A DNA stretch of 64,000 nucleotides from Ancylostoma caninum (Eukaryota; Nematoda; Chromadorea; Rhabditida; Ancylostomatidae). The position numbers and the translations under genes are program-made. Of the stretch, positions 46,097 through 59,000 are shown one piece after another (position 1 is the stretch's first letter; each line of letters starts with the position of its first letter). The stretch is from contig JBAJFG010000479.1 in NCBI GenBank assembly GCA_037903475.1, forward strand, positions 2,218,501-2,282,500, read 5' to 3'. Below the pieces are notes generated by a model. The model saw only the letters and a program-made list of their open reading frames with translations, was not told the DNA's origin and did not search any database.

Positions 46097-49000
46097 TAGA
46101 TATTGTTTTCCTTTCAGTGATCCATGAAATTTATTACTTGTTAATTCTTTGCGGCCTTACATAGATTTCGTGATGGTGCACGAGTGCCACACTCAGTACC
46201 AGTATCATTGTGAATACATGTAAATGTAAATGAACATCACCCCCATTCCACATCGGTTGTTATGATCCTTGATGGGGAGTCCTCTAACAGGAAAAAAACT
46301 ATAGAAGTTCATAGAAAAACGTTAAATAGAAGTCTGTTTGTCTTCTGATGGGTGGATGAGTCTTTTTCCTCTAAGTTCATCTCGATTTGAAAAAAAAAAA
46401 ACGAGGTGAGATGCTACTTGCATTTTTTTCTACATTTTATTACCATTTATTCTTTACATGTTGTTAGACCTTTGGGAAACTACTGCACTAGCTAACATTC
46501 TAGCACACAAGCTTCCTCAAATTCTATTGCCATTCTCACATTCTGGTCTGTTCTCTAGCGATTTTGTCGAAGATATGGAGAAGTGCATTGCGGGTTTTTC
46601 TCATTTGCGTGCTTGTTCAGAGATTTTTTCGAATTTAAGTTATTCGAAGGATTTGTTCCTATGCATATAATGTTGTAGTCCCGTGATCCGACACTTCATT
46701 TAATTTTTCACTGCTTGGGTACGTTTCATTGGTACTGCCAGGGATTTCTTTGGAAGTATACGTTGTTCTAGTGCCCGGGTTTATTTTTCTCAATCCATTG
46801 CTGGTCGGGAGTGTGATTTACTGATGGTTTCCTTTCACCTAAGTCATGTTCTGACCCGCGCTTCCAATTTTTACACTGTTTCGCTGGTTGGAGGTGTTAT
46901 CTTGTGATCTCTTGGGCGGGGAGGAGAGGGGGAGGGGGTTCTTTTTATTGATTTCACCATAAAATCCCACGGAACGGTGAACAACTATACAAAGTAACCG
47001 TGTCGGAGCGCGGGACTACCTTACATTCACCGGTAAATCAGTATTAGGTCCTACTATATTAATAAAAGAAAGTCTCAAAATCAATACGTAAATGAAACAT
47101 GTATGCCTGCATTGCGTTTTTCCATAGCTTGGCCGGCAAGTTGTAAGTAGTGACCGCTCACAAATAGCAAACAACACCAAAAACATAGGAAGCCCAGGAA
47201 ACTACTACTTGAAACACATACGGTTCGCATTCACATCTCCAACTAAATTCGTCTGATTCCGTAGACTTTGGGCGAAAACCCCTGGAAAAACTATGGAACA
47301 GTGGCCAACTCCAGCCTGCAACATCGGCGAAACCATCGCGTCGTATCTGCTAGCAGCCGCGACGCGAATTTGGCCCATCGCCTCGTTTTTGAAGGAAAAA
47401 CTATAAGCAAGGGGCGACGTCACGTCGCGAGGGCGAACGCCACATGGCGACCACTCTTTGCGCATGCATCCACTCGGGACCCATCGCATTTGAACAGTTT
47501 GTTTGGACGCGCCGGTCGCGTCGCGCCGAAGTATAAACACTCCTATACTTCGTTGCGGTGCTAAGCGGCTGTCGCGAGCGAGTGCAAGTTGCTGTCTACA
47601 CGTAAAAAAGCTATGCTTTTTATGGTTTTCATATGAGAGTCGGCCTTGTATTCACTTCTTAACTGCTTCTGAACTTTATCATACATGTAGGTGAGTCTAC
47701 TGTGGAGCCCCTTTGTCCAAGGGCAGTCAAATAGCAGTTTATTGGGCACGATCTCTCTTTGTGGCCAGACCACGCCCCTTGACTCAGATTCATTCTACTT
47801 CGACATAGAGGAATTTGGGTGCCACAGTGGTTTAATGATTGCAGCTCTGCAAAAGTTCCCGCTTGCGCTGCACGCTGCACTTGAGAACATGTGGTTAAGA
47901 GGGAAAAACTCTGAACGGGCTCCACACCATCTTCTGCAGTTTCACGTGTATCTTCGCTGACAGGTCGTGCAAGAAAACGTCGCTGCAGTCGTTATGGCGC
48001 CCTAGCGCCGTGCACTGAGTGCGACAGTGCCTCGAAGTGACAAGTTGTAAGCTTATTTTTGACGCTTTCTCCATTCAATGATTGATAAGTAGTCCTTCGC
48101 CCCGTCGAGCGGAGTAAGTGGTTGTTTTAGTGGAGAGCTGGAACTTTCTTGGGCTTACACCATGTTGAGCGGCGTACTTCTTCCCTAAATTATCACCTGT
48201 GACTTATAGGTCTTTAGGTCTTTGACCTCTTCAACTTCAGTTGATGTTTTTATTTACTCTAAATTTGCTGTGCTTAAATCTCTATTCGTTTTTCGTTTCA
48301 CTTCTTCTTCCGGCGATCATTTTTGTTACATTGAGATATGTGGACTTCAAGGGTTCATCGAGCATGCTTCTTCTCCCTTTAGCTTCCTCGACTGAAATTT
48401 TGCAATATTCGTCCTTGAGCGATTGCCGATGTTGAACTTGTGTTTACGCCGCTGTGCAGCCAACCCCAAGAGGCTTTTCTCAACCCGAAATACGCTCTTT
48501 CGTCCGAGGAGCTTCCTGTTTTCCGAAGCGAACATCCCCTCCAGTTAAGCCTTTGAAAATGGGCAACTCTTTCTTTGAGTATAACTCATTCCACAGAAGC
48601 TGTATAGGTCACCACACCACCTATGGCCCTATCGTGACCCTCAGTGTCCGGCGGTAAACAAACCGTTCTTATCGGACGTCACCTCTATAAACAACGTCTG
48701 GCTCTGCTCGCTCTTTACTTCGCTGTCGACATTTTCGGAAGTTCTGTAGCCTCGAGCAGTGAGCAGTGCTCATCTCCGTTCTATTAATATTTTTAGGACC
48801 GATCCCTTAATTTTAAGCATTTTTTTTCAAAATTTTGCGATTTTTTTCTAAATTTACGAGTCTCTGCTCAGATGTTCACGTAGTAGAAAATCCCGTCGGC
48901 CCTATGTTTACCCTATCATTTCTTTCTCTGACGTCAACGGTTCATCGTGTTTAGTAGGTTACTCAGGAACATGTCTTCACCAATTGGGTCACTATCTGTG

Positions 49001-51900
49001 CTCGACGTTTTCGGCGCTGATATTGAAAAATCTTCCAGGACCGATCCAGAACGGAGGCACGCACGTAAACAATCTCATTAAATGCTGAATGCAATTAGGG
49101 TGTAGATCGAATGTGAGGGGGAATCTAGCTCTGTTAGAAGGGGAAATTTCGAAGTAAGACAACTTCAAAATGTGTAGAGATTGCACGGACGAGACGGATC
49201 GCAAATACATATTCAATGCTTTCGCATCATTAATTAGTGTTATCCACAACCGTTTTCGATGTGATGGTGGCCCTCCCGCTTGTCCGCACTGGAACGAGTT
49301 CCATGTGCAGAAATTGGTTCGGTTAGCTTCCATCAATACCCACATCCTTGCTTTTGTCGAAGTGAAAGAAGAATGAAATGAATCGGGTTTCGCTCAGGGA
49401 TCTCATCCAATCCGGTGTTTACGGCTAGATTCGCGCCTTCCGGGAAGGATTCATGAAATGCAGCGTAGTTATTTCAGAATCGACGAAGAATTTGGAGTTG
49501 GAAGTCTGAAGAATGCCAGGATTCACTTGTTTCTGAAAAAAAGTAATTGGAATTTGGACCGTCTACGTAATAGGTGCTACATGTGAAGAAAATCCTTCCT
49601 TTCTTTGGTTTTTCTTTTTGCGCGAGAGCTGAGGAGATCTTAGCCACCAAAGAAGCTCTCTAAACGTTCAAATAGCTCAGGCAGCAAACACCAGGACCAA
49701 TCCACCAAACCTGCCCCGCGACCTGTTCACGCTAAACTATCGCCACCTGTTTTTTACGAAGGCGAAGCCGGTCTTTGCGTCATCCTTCTGTCAAAGTGCA
49801 AAGCGAGTTCTGTCTGGTACACACTATGTACTTGGTTCATTGGAAGCACTCATAGAAAACGTAGTGATCTCACCAAGACCTTTAGTCTTCTTGCTGATGT
49901 CTTTGAGTTTTCGTTTGAATTCTTCCCTAGCTATGTGATGTTGGGAGAAGCGGACTTCCAGTGGTCAATTCCTAGACCATGTTGTTGTGACAGCTTATAT
50001 CGTTGTAGAATATAACAGACAGAAATTAGAAAATCCTGTGAAGACATCTGTCTAATGAACCTGGCTTGCACAGCACAATATTGAAGCGATCCTATAATTT
50101 TTCGCCGAGTGGCGAATCGATCACGAACAACCGCACACTTTTCTTTCCTCTCATTGAACGAATGCTTGTTTCCAATGCTGACCGTTTGGCTCGTGCGCTT
50201 TCAAAACAAATGCATTCCGAATTAGCACAGCGAGCCACTAATGAATTAGCTAATTATTCCAATCCATCCTTTTTTGGATTTTGAATTGAATTGATTTTGC
50301 CTTGTGTAATGCCAGTGGTATTTGCTAGGTAAAGGCCATGATGCAAAGAGGCTAATAGCATTAGCTCATGAAAGTCTCGTTCTTTTCCCTTCGTTCTTGA
50401 GTAAATTTCGCTGAGCAACCCTGGTACATTTCGTAAATAGAAAAAAAACATGCATTGTTCGTTATTAGACAGGCAGAGAACTGAGTTTGTAGATGAATTT
50501 CGCTAGGAGATATTTGCATAGACATTTCTATCTGAAAAACAACATTTAGCACGCACACGAATTCTATTTTCTCTCTAGCTAATCCTAATCTGGAGAAAAC
50601 ACTCGTAATTACATAATCTTCCTCTTTGGCTGCTCGCACCTATTTTTTTATCCTTCTCTTGTTTATGAGTAAAACGGCCTGTTATACAGTTAACTCGTAT
50701 GTTTTCTACATCCATACCCTCTTTGAATTTTCTTACTGTCGTGTAAGAAGGACCCGCCGCAGCGAAAACTCTGCTGGACGTGGCTCCCACGATTATTCCT
50801 CAGTTAGCAACGCTTTCTCTTCAGTTATATGGTGGACCCGCAGTTGTACATAGTTTTTTAACCCATCAAGCCCGTCTAATCCAACGTAGACCCTCGATTC
50901 ATGAGCTGGTTCTAATCATGGGGAAATCATTAGCTGGCCAACAGGGTTTTAAAATTTCACAGAAGTCTCCTCAGTGTTACGAAGAATTGAGCATCGACTT
51001 TAGCGCCTCGCCATAAAATACGATTATTGAGAGATATTCCCTGTTCCCACCATTTGGTCGAAAAGCAAAATTTAGCGCTTTGAATTTATTTTAGCAACCA
51101 TTAAAAACCATTAAAAAACGTCTATTGGCTGCATGTAGACCAAATTTCTTCCCAATGTTTTGGCCAGTAACTGCATAACTACATACGCTTACTAGCTTTC
51201 ATCTGGCTTTTTGGAGAGCAGTAAGTTTCATAAGTATAGACGCACCCCAGAAAATGCCTGTGCCCAATTCACCACAGATTTATGAAAAAAGTTACAGATG
51301 TCAATCGATTCGGCATGCCAGAAAACCTAAGTGTGCGTTGTTTCACTTGTGGTTATGGAAAATACCTGATAGATTTGGCACATCACCATCAAATGGGCAG
51401 TTTCACAAGTATAGACGATGTCTATGAAAAAATACAAATAAATCTTATCTTCAGGAGAAAAAGTGGGCTCAATATTTTGATAAGAACAAATAGGCGTCTA
51501 CAACGTAAATCTGCATTTCAACGCGGACCACAACGTCTTGGAGCAGGGCTAGGGCAGTTAAAATATTCGCATGCTGTAGTCTGGTAAAATCTCAGGTTCT
51601 CCGGGTAGAGAAGAGGTTCTTCGGGGTCTATCTGCAAATATGTACAAGATATTGAGTCCTACAATCGAAGAAGAATTTCGGTATACAAAAGAAGATATCG
51701 CTTCAAAGACGGCGTCTCATACCCTGCCTAGACCCGAAGTCCGTAACTTGCATCAACTGTGTTCGAGCCGTTCCGTTGGATCCCTCATGCCGTACAAAGG
51801 TTAAAAATGCATTTAAACGCAGCATCAGCCTTACACATCGTTGTGTCCGTCTCATACCTGAAGTAATCTGGTTTCAAAAAGCCTCGCGGCTTCGTCTTAC
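46097..51900. other. Long single-copy stretch without a recognised gene
   Basis: Contains many short open frames. The most gene-like is a plus-strand frame at about 50750-51016 (TIIPQLATLSLQLYGGPAVV, later HELVLIMGKSLAGQQGF), whose family I cannot name and whose splice sites I cannot settle. A GC-rich patch at 47250-47620 is open on both strands and looks like a dispersed repeat. Nothing firm. Confidence 0.4.
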
Positions 51901-52221
51901 CTGAGGGAACGTGATGATTGCCACGTCGAAAAAACAGTTCGGTTGTTTTGGATCTTTTGAGAGCTCATGTATGTCTAAATGATTTTACGGGGTGAAAAAA
52001 GCTTGATTTGGATTTATTATAGTGAATGCATGCTGCTGGAGTGATATGCAAGAAGAGCCAGAATTATCCACTTCATTGGGCTTACGTGCAGGTAGTTAGA
52101 TGACACGACTTTTTCTTTATCCCACAGAACTTTGGGCAAGACGTTTTCACCCTTGGTTGCGTGCTCGATCGCACTGGTCTCAGAGATCTGCCCATCCTGA
52201 CCCATCACACCAAGCTTGGGA
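51901..52221 (-). CDS. Candidate pair of exons, unknown protein
   Basis: Minus strand. Exon 52221-52086 (frame KLGVMGQDGQISETSAIEHA, later KVLWDKEKVVSSNYLH) ends at a good donor CAC-GTAAGC. Exon 51974-51901 starts after tcatttag and ends at a strong donor CTCAG-GTAAGA. Joined, the frame stays open through both, though the other frame of the second exon (IHELSKDPKQPNCFFDVAII) looks more protein-like and would need a one-base phase shift. The acceptor of the first exon is weak. Partial gene at best; family unknown. Confidence 0.3.
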
Positions 52222-53832
52222 CTTTAAATCTTGGCAGTGAATTCGCCACTTACCGGCAGTCAAGATACTACAGGATGTCTTCTAAGCTTTCTACAAAACT
52301 CCTGAAAATCTCCTTTGAATATTCAACAGGAATTTTCTTGTTGAACGCCGAAAAGGTTTCAGGGAAGCAAGGTTCTGGTTAAAATTATTAGATGGTTGCC
52401 TAGAAAATTACCAAAGGAGTTTTTGAATAGCTTCGATCCTTGCACACTTTCTGCCCCTAAAGACTGTCTGTGATGTTGTATAATTTTTTTTCTACAGCCG
52501 CAGTAATCTGTCCTCGTCTTGTCTCTGCTCGTTGATCAAAGGTCGCTCCCACTAAAAACATTGAGTTCCAGAATTTTATATGGGAATGCTAGAAGACTTC
52601 CTGTTTGTTTAAAATTTGGGGGTGGGTTTAGATTTTGTCCAATTATGTTCGTTTACAATACAAAAATTCGTCGGTTGCTTCTCGCTGGATACACATTTTT
52701 TGAGCAATCACCATACCTTGGCTTAAATAGAACGTTCTTATTTCTGAGAGATCTAAAGAAATCTCATGGAACTTTGCAAGCAAATATAAAGGGCTTCACC
52801 CTACATGATGCTGCCAAAACTGCACAGAAATATGTAACAAGCGAATGGAGGCCGGAGACTTTTTGACACCTCTGTACTTTAGAAATGCTCGTAGAGATAA
52901 CATTCGGTGAACAACGAATCTTCCCCCTATTTTTAGCTGCGTGACTTCCTCATCTTGATGTTTGATATGTAGCAGTAAGCGGTCTGTTTTTAGTACAAGG
53001 GGTTCACGACGATCACACGGCGACCACAACACGTCGTTGATCCCCACGAAAATCAACATCCAGCAGAGCAGCCGCTACTTAAACCTATGGATCCATCTGG
53101 ATCCTGCGGCTGGGAATTGCCAGTCTCGTCTGAACAACACGCAATTTGATCGTTTCTTCTCGTTCGGCTATCACCCCACTCGTGTTTTTCTCACGCTCAG
53201 ATGTTTCTCGTTCGTTACCAGCTGAATTCGTTGTTCGTTCCAGCACGTTGGCTGAGCCGAACGTCGACGTCGATCCGAATCCTCGATATATTCAACTGCA
53301 TCGCGAGGCAACTGTACAAATGGAAACCGGTTAGTAATGCAGTGCGACAGTACAGCCACCGTCGTCATAACACTATGCACACTGCGCTGCGTTGTTCGCT
53401 CTTTTTCTACTAACAGAGGCTTCCACTAATTTTATTAGCATCAAAATGTCTAGTTTATCCCAGAAAGTATGGGTTTCTCCCTATTTTCGAGATTAAGATT
53501 GTTTTTATAGCTGGAATTACTTCTTACATTACTCCATACAACGGTGTTCTGACTAAATATAATAAGAAATTTCCTTTAAGTCAAAAAAGTGTTGGTTTCT
53601 GTGCGTTTAGTGCACGGACGAGAATTTCTCTGCAGAAGTTAGCAAGTCCCTCCAGGAAAGGAGAGTCGATTTTGGCACGCCACGCGGTTGATGAAAAGTG
53701 ATCTACTGCTGTAAACTGGCGCTTCGTTAGGTGACCTTTCCACATCATCCATTTGCGATCACGCCTTTTACCATTATATCTCTGCACGTTATGACTACTC
53801 CTTGTATTTTTACAAATATGATTTGCCACCTA
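52222..53832. other. Single-copy stretch, no supported gene
   Basis: A stretch near 53150-53335 is open in several frames and has donor-like sites, but no strand can be chosen. The rest is AT-rich. Confidence 0.35.
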
Positions 53833-54011
53833 CAGGTAACTCCAAACGGCCGTGTGCAAGGGGCGGGTACAGCGGCGCGGCGTGCCAGTCGGATTCTCTG
53901 CTGCTAGTGGAAGCAGACAACCAGAGCCAGATGCAGAGCCCCCTGTGTCTCTGCCCAAGAGATCCGCGCCCGCTGTCCCGCCCCTTGCACACGGCCGTTT
54001 GGAGCTCCCTG
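53833..54011. mobile_element. GC-rich Tc1/mariner-type MITE, 179 bp
   Basis: Inverted ends CAGGTAACTCCAAACGGCCG and CAGGGAGCTCCAAACGGCCG, flanked by TA on both sides (53831-53832, 54012-54013). The arms extend, with few mismatches, to about 50 bp through GTGTGCAAGGGGCGGG, leaving a loop of under 100 bases. It is far more GC-rich than its surroundings. Its transcript would be a strong hairpin. Confidence 0.8.
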
Positions 54012-54490
54012 TACGTACAGAAAACCCCCGAAATTGGGGAGATGTTCTGCTAGTGTTTGAATCACAGAGAGGGAAATTTGTGAGTGGCCCAGAAGTGATC
54101 GCACCTGTGTAAGCTTACGTATTGTCCATCGAAATTTCATACTAATGGTCAGCGTCCACGGGTTTTGTTGCTGAAATCGTGTTCCAGGAGGAAACAACGT
54201 CGTGACCTCGGAGAAGTTGCTGTCTTTTGATGGTTTTTTGTGGAACTCATAACATGCACTAAACATATGGTCTAAATAGCGCGTTCGAGGGATAAAATGA
54301 TGCTATTCGCCGCCACAGACCATCCGTCGCCGTTTTAATCCTACGGTATGCCGCTCTTTGTGCAGGCACACCAATTAGCCGTCGGTTGCTGCTCTTCGCC
54401 GTCTCCGTCCGCCGACAGTGACGTGTAACGACGGTTCGATTACGGTTTTTTGTTCCGTTTGCGTTTGTTGGCTATTCATCGCTATCTTAC
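54012..54490. other. Stretch between MITE and zinc-finger exons
   Basis: No gene recognised. It probably belongs to an intron or the 3' side of the zinc-finger gene. Confidence 0.35.
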
Positions 54491-55292
54491 GGAGCGATCA
54501 TTTCCTTCTGTGCCTCTCCTGCTTCTAGCGCTGGTGAATCCATTAACACGACGCTCCACGTCACGGTACAATCGATTTCGCTTCTTCCACTCGCCTCGGT
54601 TTTGTACTTTATGAGGCGTTCGGGTCCTCATTTGGTGTTGGCGCTGTCCTTTTGCCTGGATGCATTGTCGCTTCATGTTCTGATGTTTGTATGGCTTAAT
54701 TTTAGAGTTATTTCCTTGAAATCCCTTTGAGGATTACCCAAGCTATGTTCTGTTGGTGGGGTTCATGAGCACTGCGATGTTTACCTAATCCACGATGAGG
54801 AGTTCTTTGTGCAGAAATTGCTGTCCTTCATGGCTATCAAGACCCATTTTATCAGGTTTTCAGAAAGGCGAGATTTTCTAATGACAGCCTCCTTTATTGT
54901 ATGGGAAACTTGTTCACTCTGAATTTACGAGAAAATTGCTGCCATCTCTGGAACGTTCATGAATACGCTCTCTGGTGCTTGTACACGCGCTATTATACGT
55001 TTCAATATACCGAAAATACGTTTCAATGCTGTAAAAATGAAATAAAGAAAGAAGTAAAGATTGTCCCTACCCTCCGATGCCTCCTCAAGCCACTAGAAGA
55101 GAAGTATTTCTTCCCACAAGTTTGGCATTCCAGCTCCTCCGCATAGATCGCTCTCTTCACTGCATTCTGGACTTCCTTGATATCTTCTTCTGAGCACTTG
55201 TGAATTGTTCGCATATGTACATACAGATTTCGCAGGGGGTAAGGGCCCTTTTCGCAGATATGGCATACGGCAGAAGTGCGCATCCTGGCGAT
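54491..55292 (-). CDS. C2H2 zinc-finger protein, partial (two exons)
   Basis: Minus strand. Exon 55292-55071 follows the acceptor acaatcag and encodes 74 residues with two C2H2 fingers: CHICEKGPYPLRNLYVHMRT (C-x2-C-x12-H, second H four residues on) and CQTCGKKYFSSSGLRRHRR. Between them is a charged helix-like linker (SEEDIKEVQNAVKRA). It ends at donor GGAGG-GTAGGG. Exon 54679-54491 follows acatcag, encodes 63 basic residues (KVQNRGEWKKRNRLYRDVER) and ends at TCC-GTAAGA. Both exons are phase 0, so they join in frame. Outer exons were not identified. A nuclear DNA- or RNA-binding role is likely from the family; the specific ortholog is unknown. It is transcribed away from the VMP1 gene. Confidence 0.65.
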
Positions 55293-56004
55293 CTGATTGT
55301 AAAACAGTTGAATAGGTTCTCATGAGGCAAAAATGGCGAAACTCCGGATGAACCTGGTGAAATTGACAAAAAAAGAGAATTGCTCGAAAAGCAAGGGAGC
55401 ATCAACAGACTTTGACACAGGATGTACAGTTTCAAATATTGTATGTCGTTTAGATGTCGCTAATCATTAAAATACTGTTAATAATCGTAATCGTAATCAT
55501 AAGATAATTTCTGTATGCAAACTAGAGATTTGTGCGCCCCAGTGAAAGTTTCTGACCCAATGACAATCAGCCCCGCGCCCGAGTCTGGGTACGGGAATTC
55601 TGCGGAAAACATTGGAATTATCTGAAATTCAAGGAAGATTGTGCTGGTGTTTCCCCGGATTTATCCAGCAAGAATAATCAGAGGTGAAATGTACCTTTTA
55701 CCAAGTAGAAAGTAAGGAATTGATTTTAAAAAATGTGCACAGCTGTCTCACTATTTTAAAAAAAATTGAAGAAGTCGTTTTACCGCCTTCTTCGTTATGT
55801 TCGCTACTTGTCCATCTATCTCAACTCCTGTTGAGTGCTTACGATATCCTCTAGTCATTTTATGGACAGGATTGGCCTAACTGTTTATCAGATTCCATCT
55901 GCACTTTGAAATCCTTTGTCATAATTGAAATTTATCTCTTTTTTACCTGAATTATGTTGGTAGTTCCTTTTACTATGCTTTATTCTGCCTATCCGATGCT
56001 TTAG
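55293..56004. promoter_or_regulatory. Region between the divergent zinc-finger and VMP1 genes
   Basis: About 700 bases of AT-rich sequence upstream of the VMP1 start, also holding part of the zinc-finger gene's 5' side. It ends in an acceptor (gatgctttag) eight bases before the ATG at 56013, suggesting that the VMP1 mRNA is trans-spliced to a spliced leader there. No other promoter element can be identified with confidence. Confidence 0.45.
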
Positions 56005-56012
56005 TCACCGAA

Positions 56013-59000
56013 ATGGTTACAAAAACGAAGAAGAAGGGCGCTCCACGCAAAAACGCCGCAACATCTCCTACAAAAGAGAAAAAAGTGGAATTCAATGGAG
56101 CTGGGATGAAAACAAGCAAGTAAGCTGCCCTTTCTCTCATTCATCCTTCTTGTTTCTTATTTTCTTTGGGACTTAGTGAGAAATTTACACTATTTCCTAG
56201 TTTCATTCATAAATGTGGATAAAAAATGGCCACGAGGAGGCAGAATTAGCAATGAATACATTCTGCCGTAGCCGTCTGAGATGTTTCTTACATCATTCCA
56301 TTAACAATTCAGTGGCCATTTCAAAAATGGGGGACTCAAACCGTCACCGTCTACGAACACATTAAATAGACTTGCACGAGAGAAAATAGTCCTCTGGAGG
56401 CAACCTTTCACAACCACTTATTACGCGTTCATGGAAGTGCTCAACCTAACCTTCGAGTTCCTCACTGGGTCAGTTGTTTTTCCAATCATTTGCTTTATCT
56501 TCCTCTGTTTTAATCTTTTTTCCTCAAAATGCTGAAGAATTTCAGGATGCTCCACCAGAAAGCTTTGTTATTATCAATTTCTATTATTTCTGCGCTTGTT
56601 TACTATGCTTATATTACTCCCGGTCAACACCAGCAACACATAGCTGTAGTGGAAAAAACGTTTGCATGGTGAGTTTCTGTCATCAGTTAATGTCTGTTGC
56701 ACTCTTTGTTCACTTTTTTCTATTTTATGCTGGTTCACCACAAATGTCATGCACTAATAGAGTTCGTTTTTGCGTGGTTGGTGATGGTACGGCCTTTGTT
56801 GCTGACTTTCGACGAATCATTGATTTTAAGTTTTATTTTAAATCCACTCCTTCTCTTAGATATCTTTTTTTTCTCATTGTGGTCTTGTTCACAGTCCTTC
56901 CTATCAGAAACGACTACTTAGAATGTCGCATAGCAGGAACTGTGGGTACGAGAGGCTTATCAGTTCTCTCATTATGAATGATATGCTGGTATAAAAAAGC
57001 TGTTTCAATGTCGTCCTCCCTAAAATTGTTCAGATGTTATGTGAACCATGAAAACGTCTGCACATATGGCGTACATGAAATGAGTTGAACTAAATAATCT
57101 GCAGCTTTCAGGCATGATTGAGGAGAGTTTCTTTTTTGGACTTAGACATTCATAATTTAGAACTGTAGGAAGGACTTCCAGATGGAGAATGATATTCATG
57201 GAATCTTCTCTTTGTTGCTCAGCCTTTTTCTGTTCCCAAGACATGACTAATGTTTAGATTCCTATGAATCACAAACTATGTTTGCTTCGTATATCTATCG
57301 TAGCTACGGTATCTTATTGGAATTGATCCACTTTTTTGGTTTCCCCGTATTTGGGGTACATCCTTTCCCGGTGGAAAGATTCCGATCTAGGTCATATTTT
57401 TGGGAGAATGCGACAGACTTTTTAATGAGCTCTGGGGACGCGTTTTGCGGGTTTCGTGCTCCAAAAGAACGTTAGTTCTCATTTAAGAATGTGCTAATCC
57501 TTTGGCCTACATGCATGACTGTAAGGCAATGCGTATATAAGCACAATACATAATGTTAGCTTTCTTATTTGTATATAATGTTCGAATCTAAAAAAGAAAA
57601 CACATTTGCTACCTCCCACAAAATTCTTGCCGAAAGGGGAAAATCATGAACGGAATCCAGCCATTGATTTGGATTCCTATTCCAAATCTCTTTCTCCGTT
57701 CCGTTTTTATCGCTGTTTCACATTCGACGGAATTGTATGGTGCGCATGTCGGATTTGACTAATCATATTAGCACGAGCTAGGATTGCGCGCTGAGTAGTT
57801 CGTCTTAATGTTGAGGGAACATGAGAGACAAATTGGGGGCACGTTGTGCTGAAATTTCCTTGAATGTACATGAAAGAACCAGAAAAAAATATTATAAGCA
57901 GATTCGATCTGCTAATATGTAGCTGTTCTTATAGAACTATCATAGAACTACTTGATTTCATTGGGAGGTTGTCTCTTGCAGTTCACCCTGAAAATGGGCT
58001 CCTCATTGTTAGTCAGAGCGAAAGTCGATGGGGGGAAGGTATCCTCGGCGCGTGACTTCAGTGACTAGGGTTGAAGCGATCACTACGATGGAAAGCTATA
58101 AAATTAATGTAACGTGACAATCGATAAGCGTCTTTTCCCACCATCGCTACCCCTTGTGGTGCATTTCGATTCACTTGAAATGGTTGGGTCTGGGGATGCC
58201 CTAATACCTACTGATGGCTTCCGCAGGGTGCAGGAACACTCGTAATCATCTCCTTGATGGAATGACCCCTATGTTTCCTGTCAATTTTTTCATCTTCCGC
58301 CCATTAGATAGGGATTTCTTGATATAGCCTGTTCTGCCTGAAAACTGAGTTGCCTATTTGTGCATGAAATGAGAATTTGTTTCGCCTTCACCTTTTGCAA
58401 GCTGTATCACTGAATATTAGGAAATTTCGGAGCGAATTGATGTGATTACGGCAGAGCCTCTCTTTTACTAAACCATCATTACTTCCTCGAATGGTAGGAT
58501 CGAAAACATTGGCTAGCTTAGATTGAGCAGCTATTTTCCTAATGTTAATCCTTCGCATGCGTTACGCTGGCTGAGTTACACTTATGATTGAGTGATAAAT
58601 ATTGAGTCAATGCAAAAAAAACATCCAATTCCACTATTAGAAGACTTTTCAAGCAGCTTTCGAGAGATTTCTCAGGTGATGCCATGGTAAATCATGCAAT
58701 GACTATCGTAAAAGCCTTCAATCAATTCTTTTTGTTCTATGACTCTGACAGTTATGGTGCTTATAGATTCAGTTCGTGTCAGGAAAATAATCTGGCACCT
58801 ATTCTCTTTATTCATGTTTTCATCTGGTAAACCTTTGTTCTTCTAGAAATTTTCTTTTTCAGGTGGGGCTGGTGGGTTTTCCTTGGTGTGTTGTCTTCAA
58901 TTGGACTAGGATCTGGTCTACATACGTTCCTTATCTATTTGGTAGGTGAAGATTATTCACCTGTTCTTGTCCGCTTATATGTCAGGTAACAGAAGATAAT

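Noticed and set aside
47205..47564. GC-rich overlapping open frames on both strands
   Set aside because: No domain or splice support; base composition and openness on both strands suggest a dispersed repeat.
53146..53413. Plus-strand exon around 53.2-53.4 kb
   Set aside because: Three overlapping frames are open with donor-like sites and none has a recognisable domain.
56474..56977. 167-codon plus-strand open frame overlapping VMP1 exon 3
   Set aside because: It is a different frame from the VMP1 coding exon and mostly runs through intron 3.
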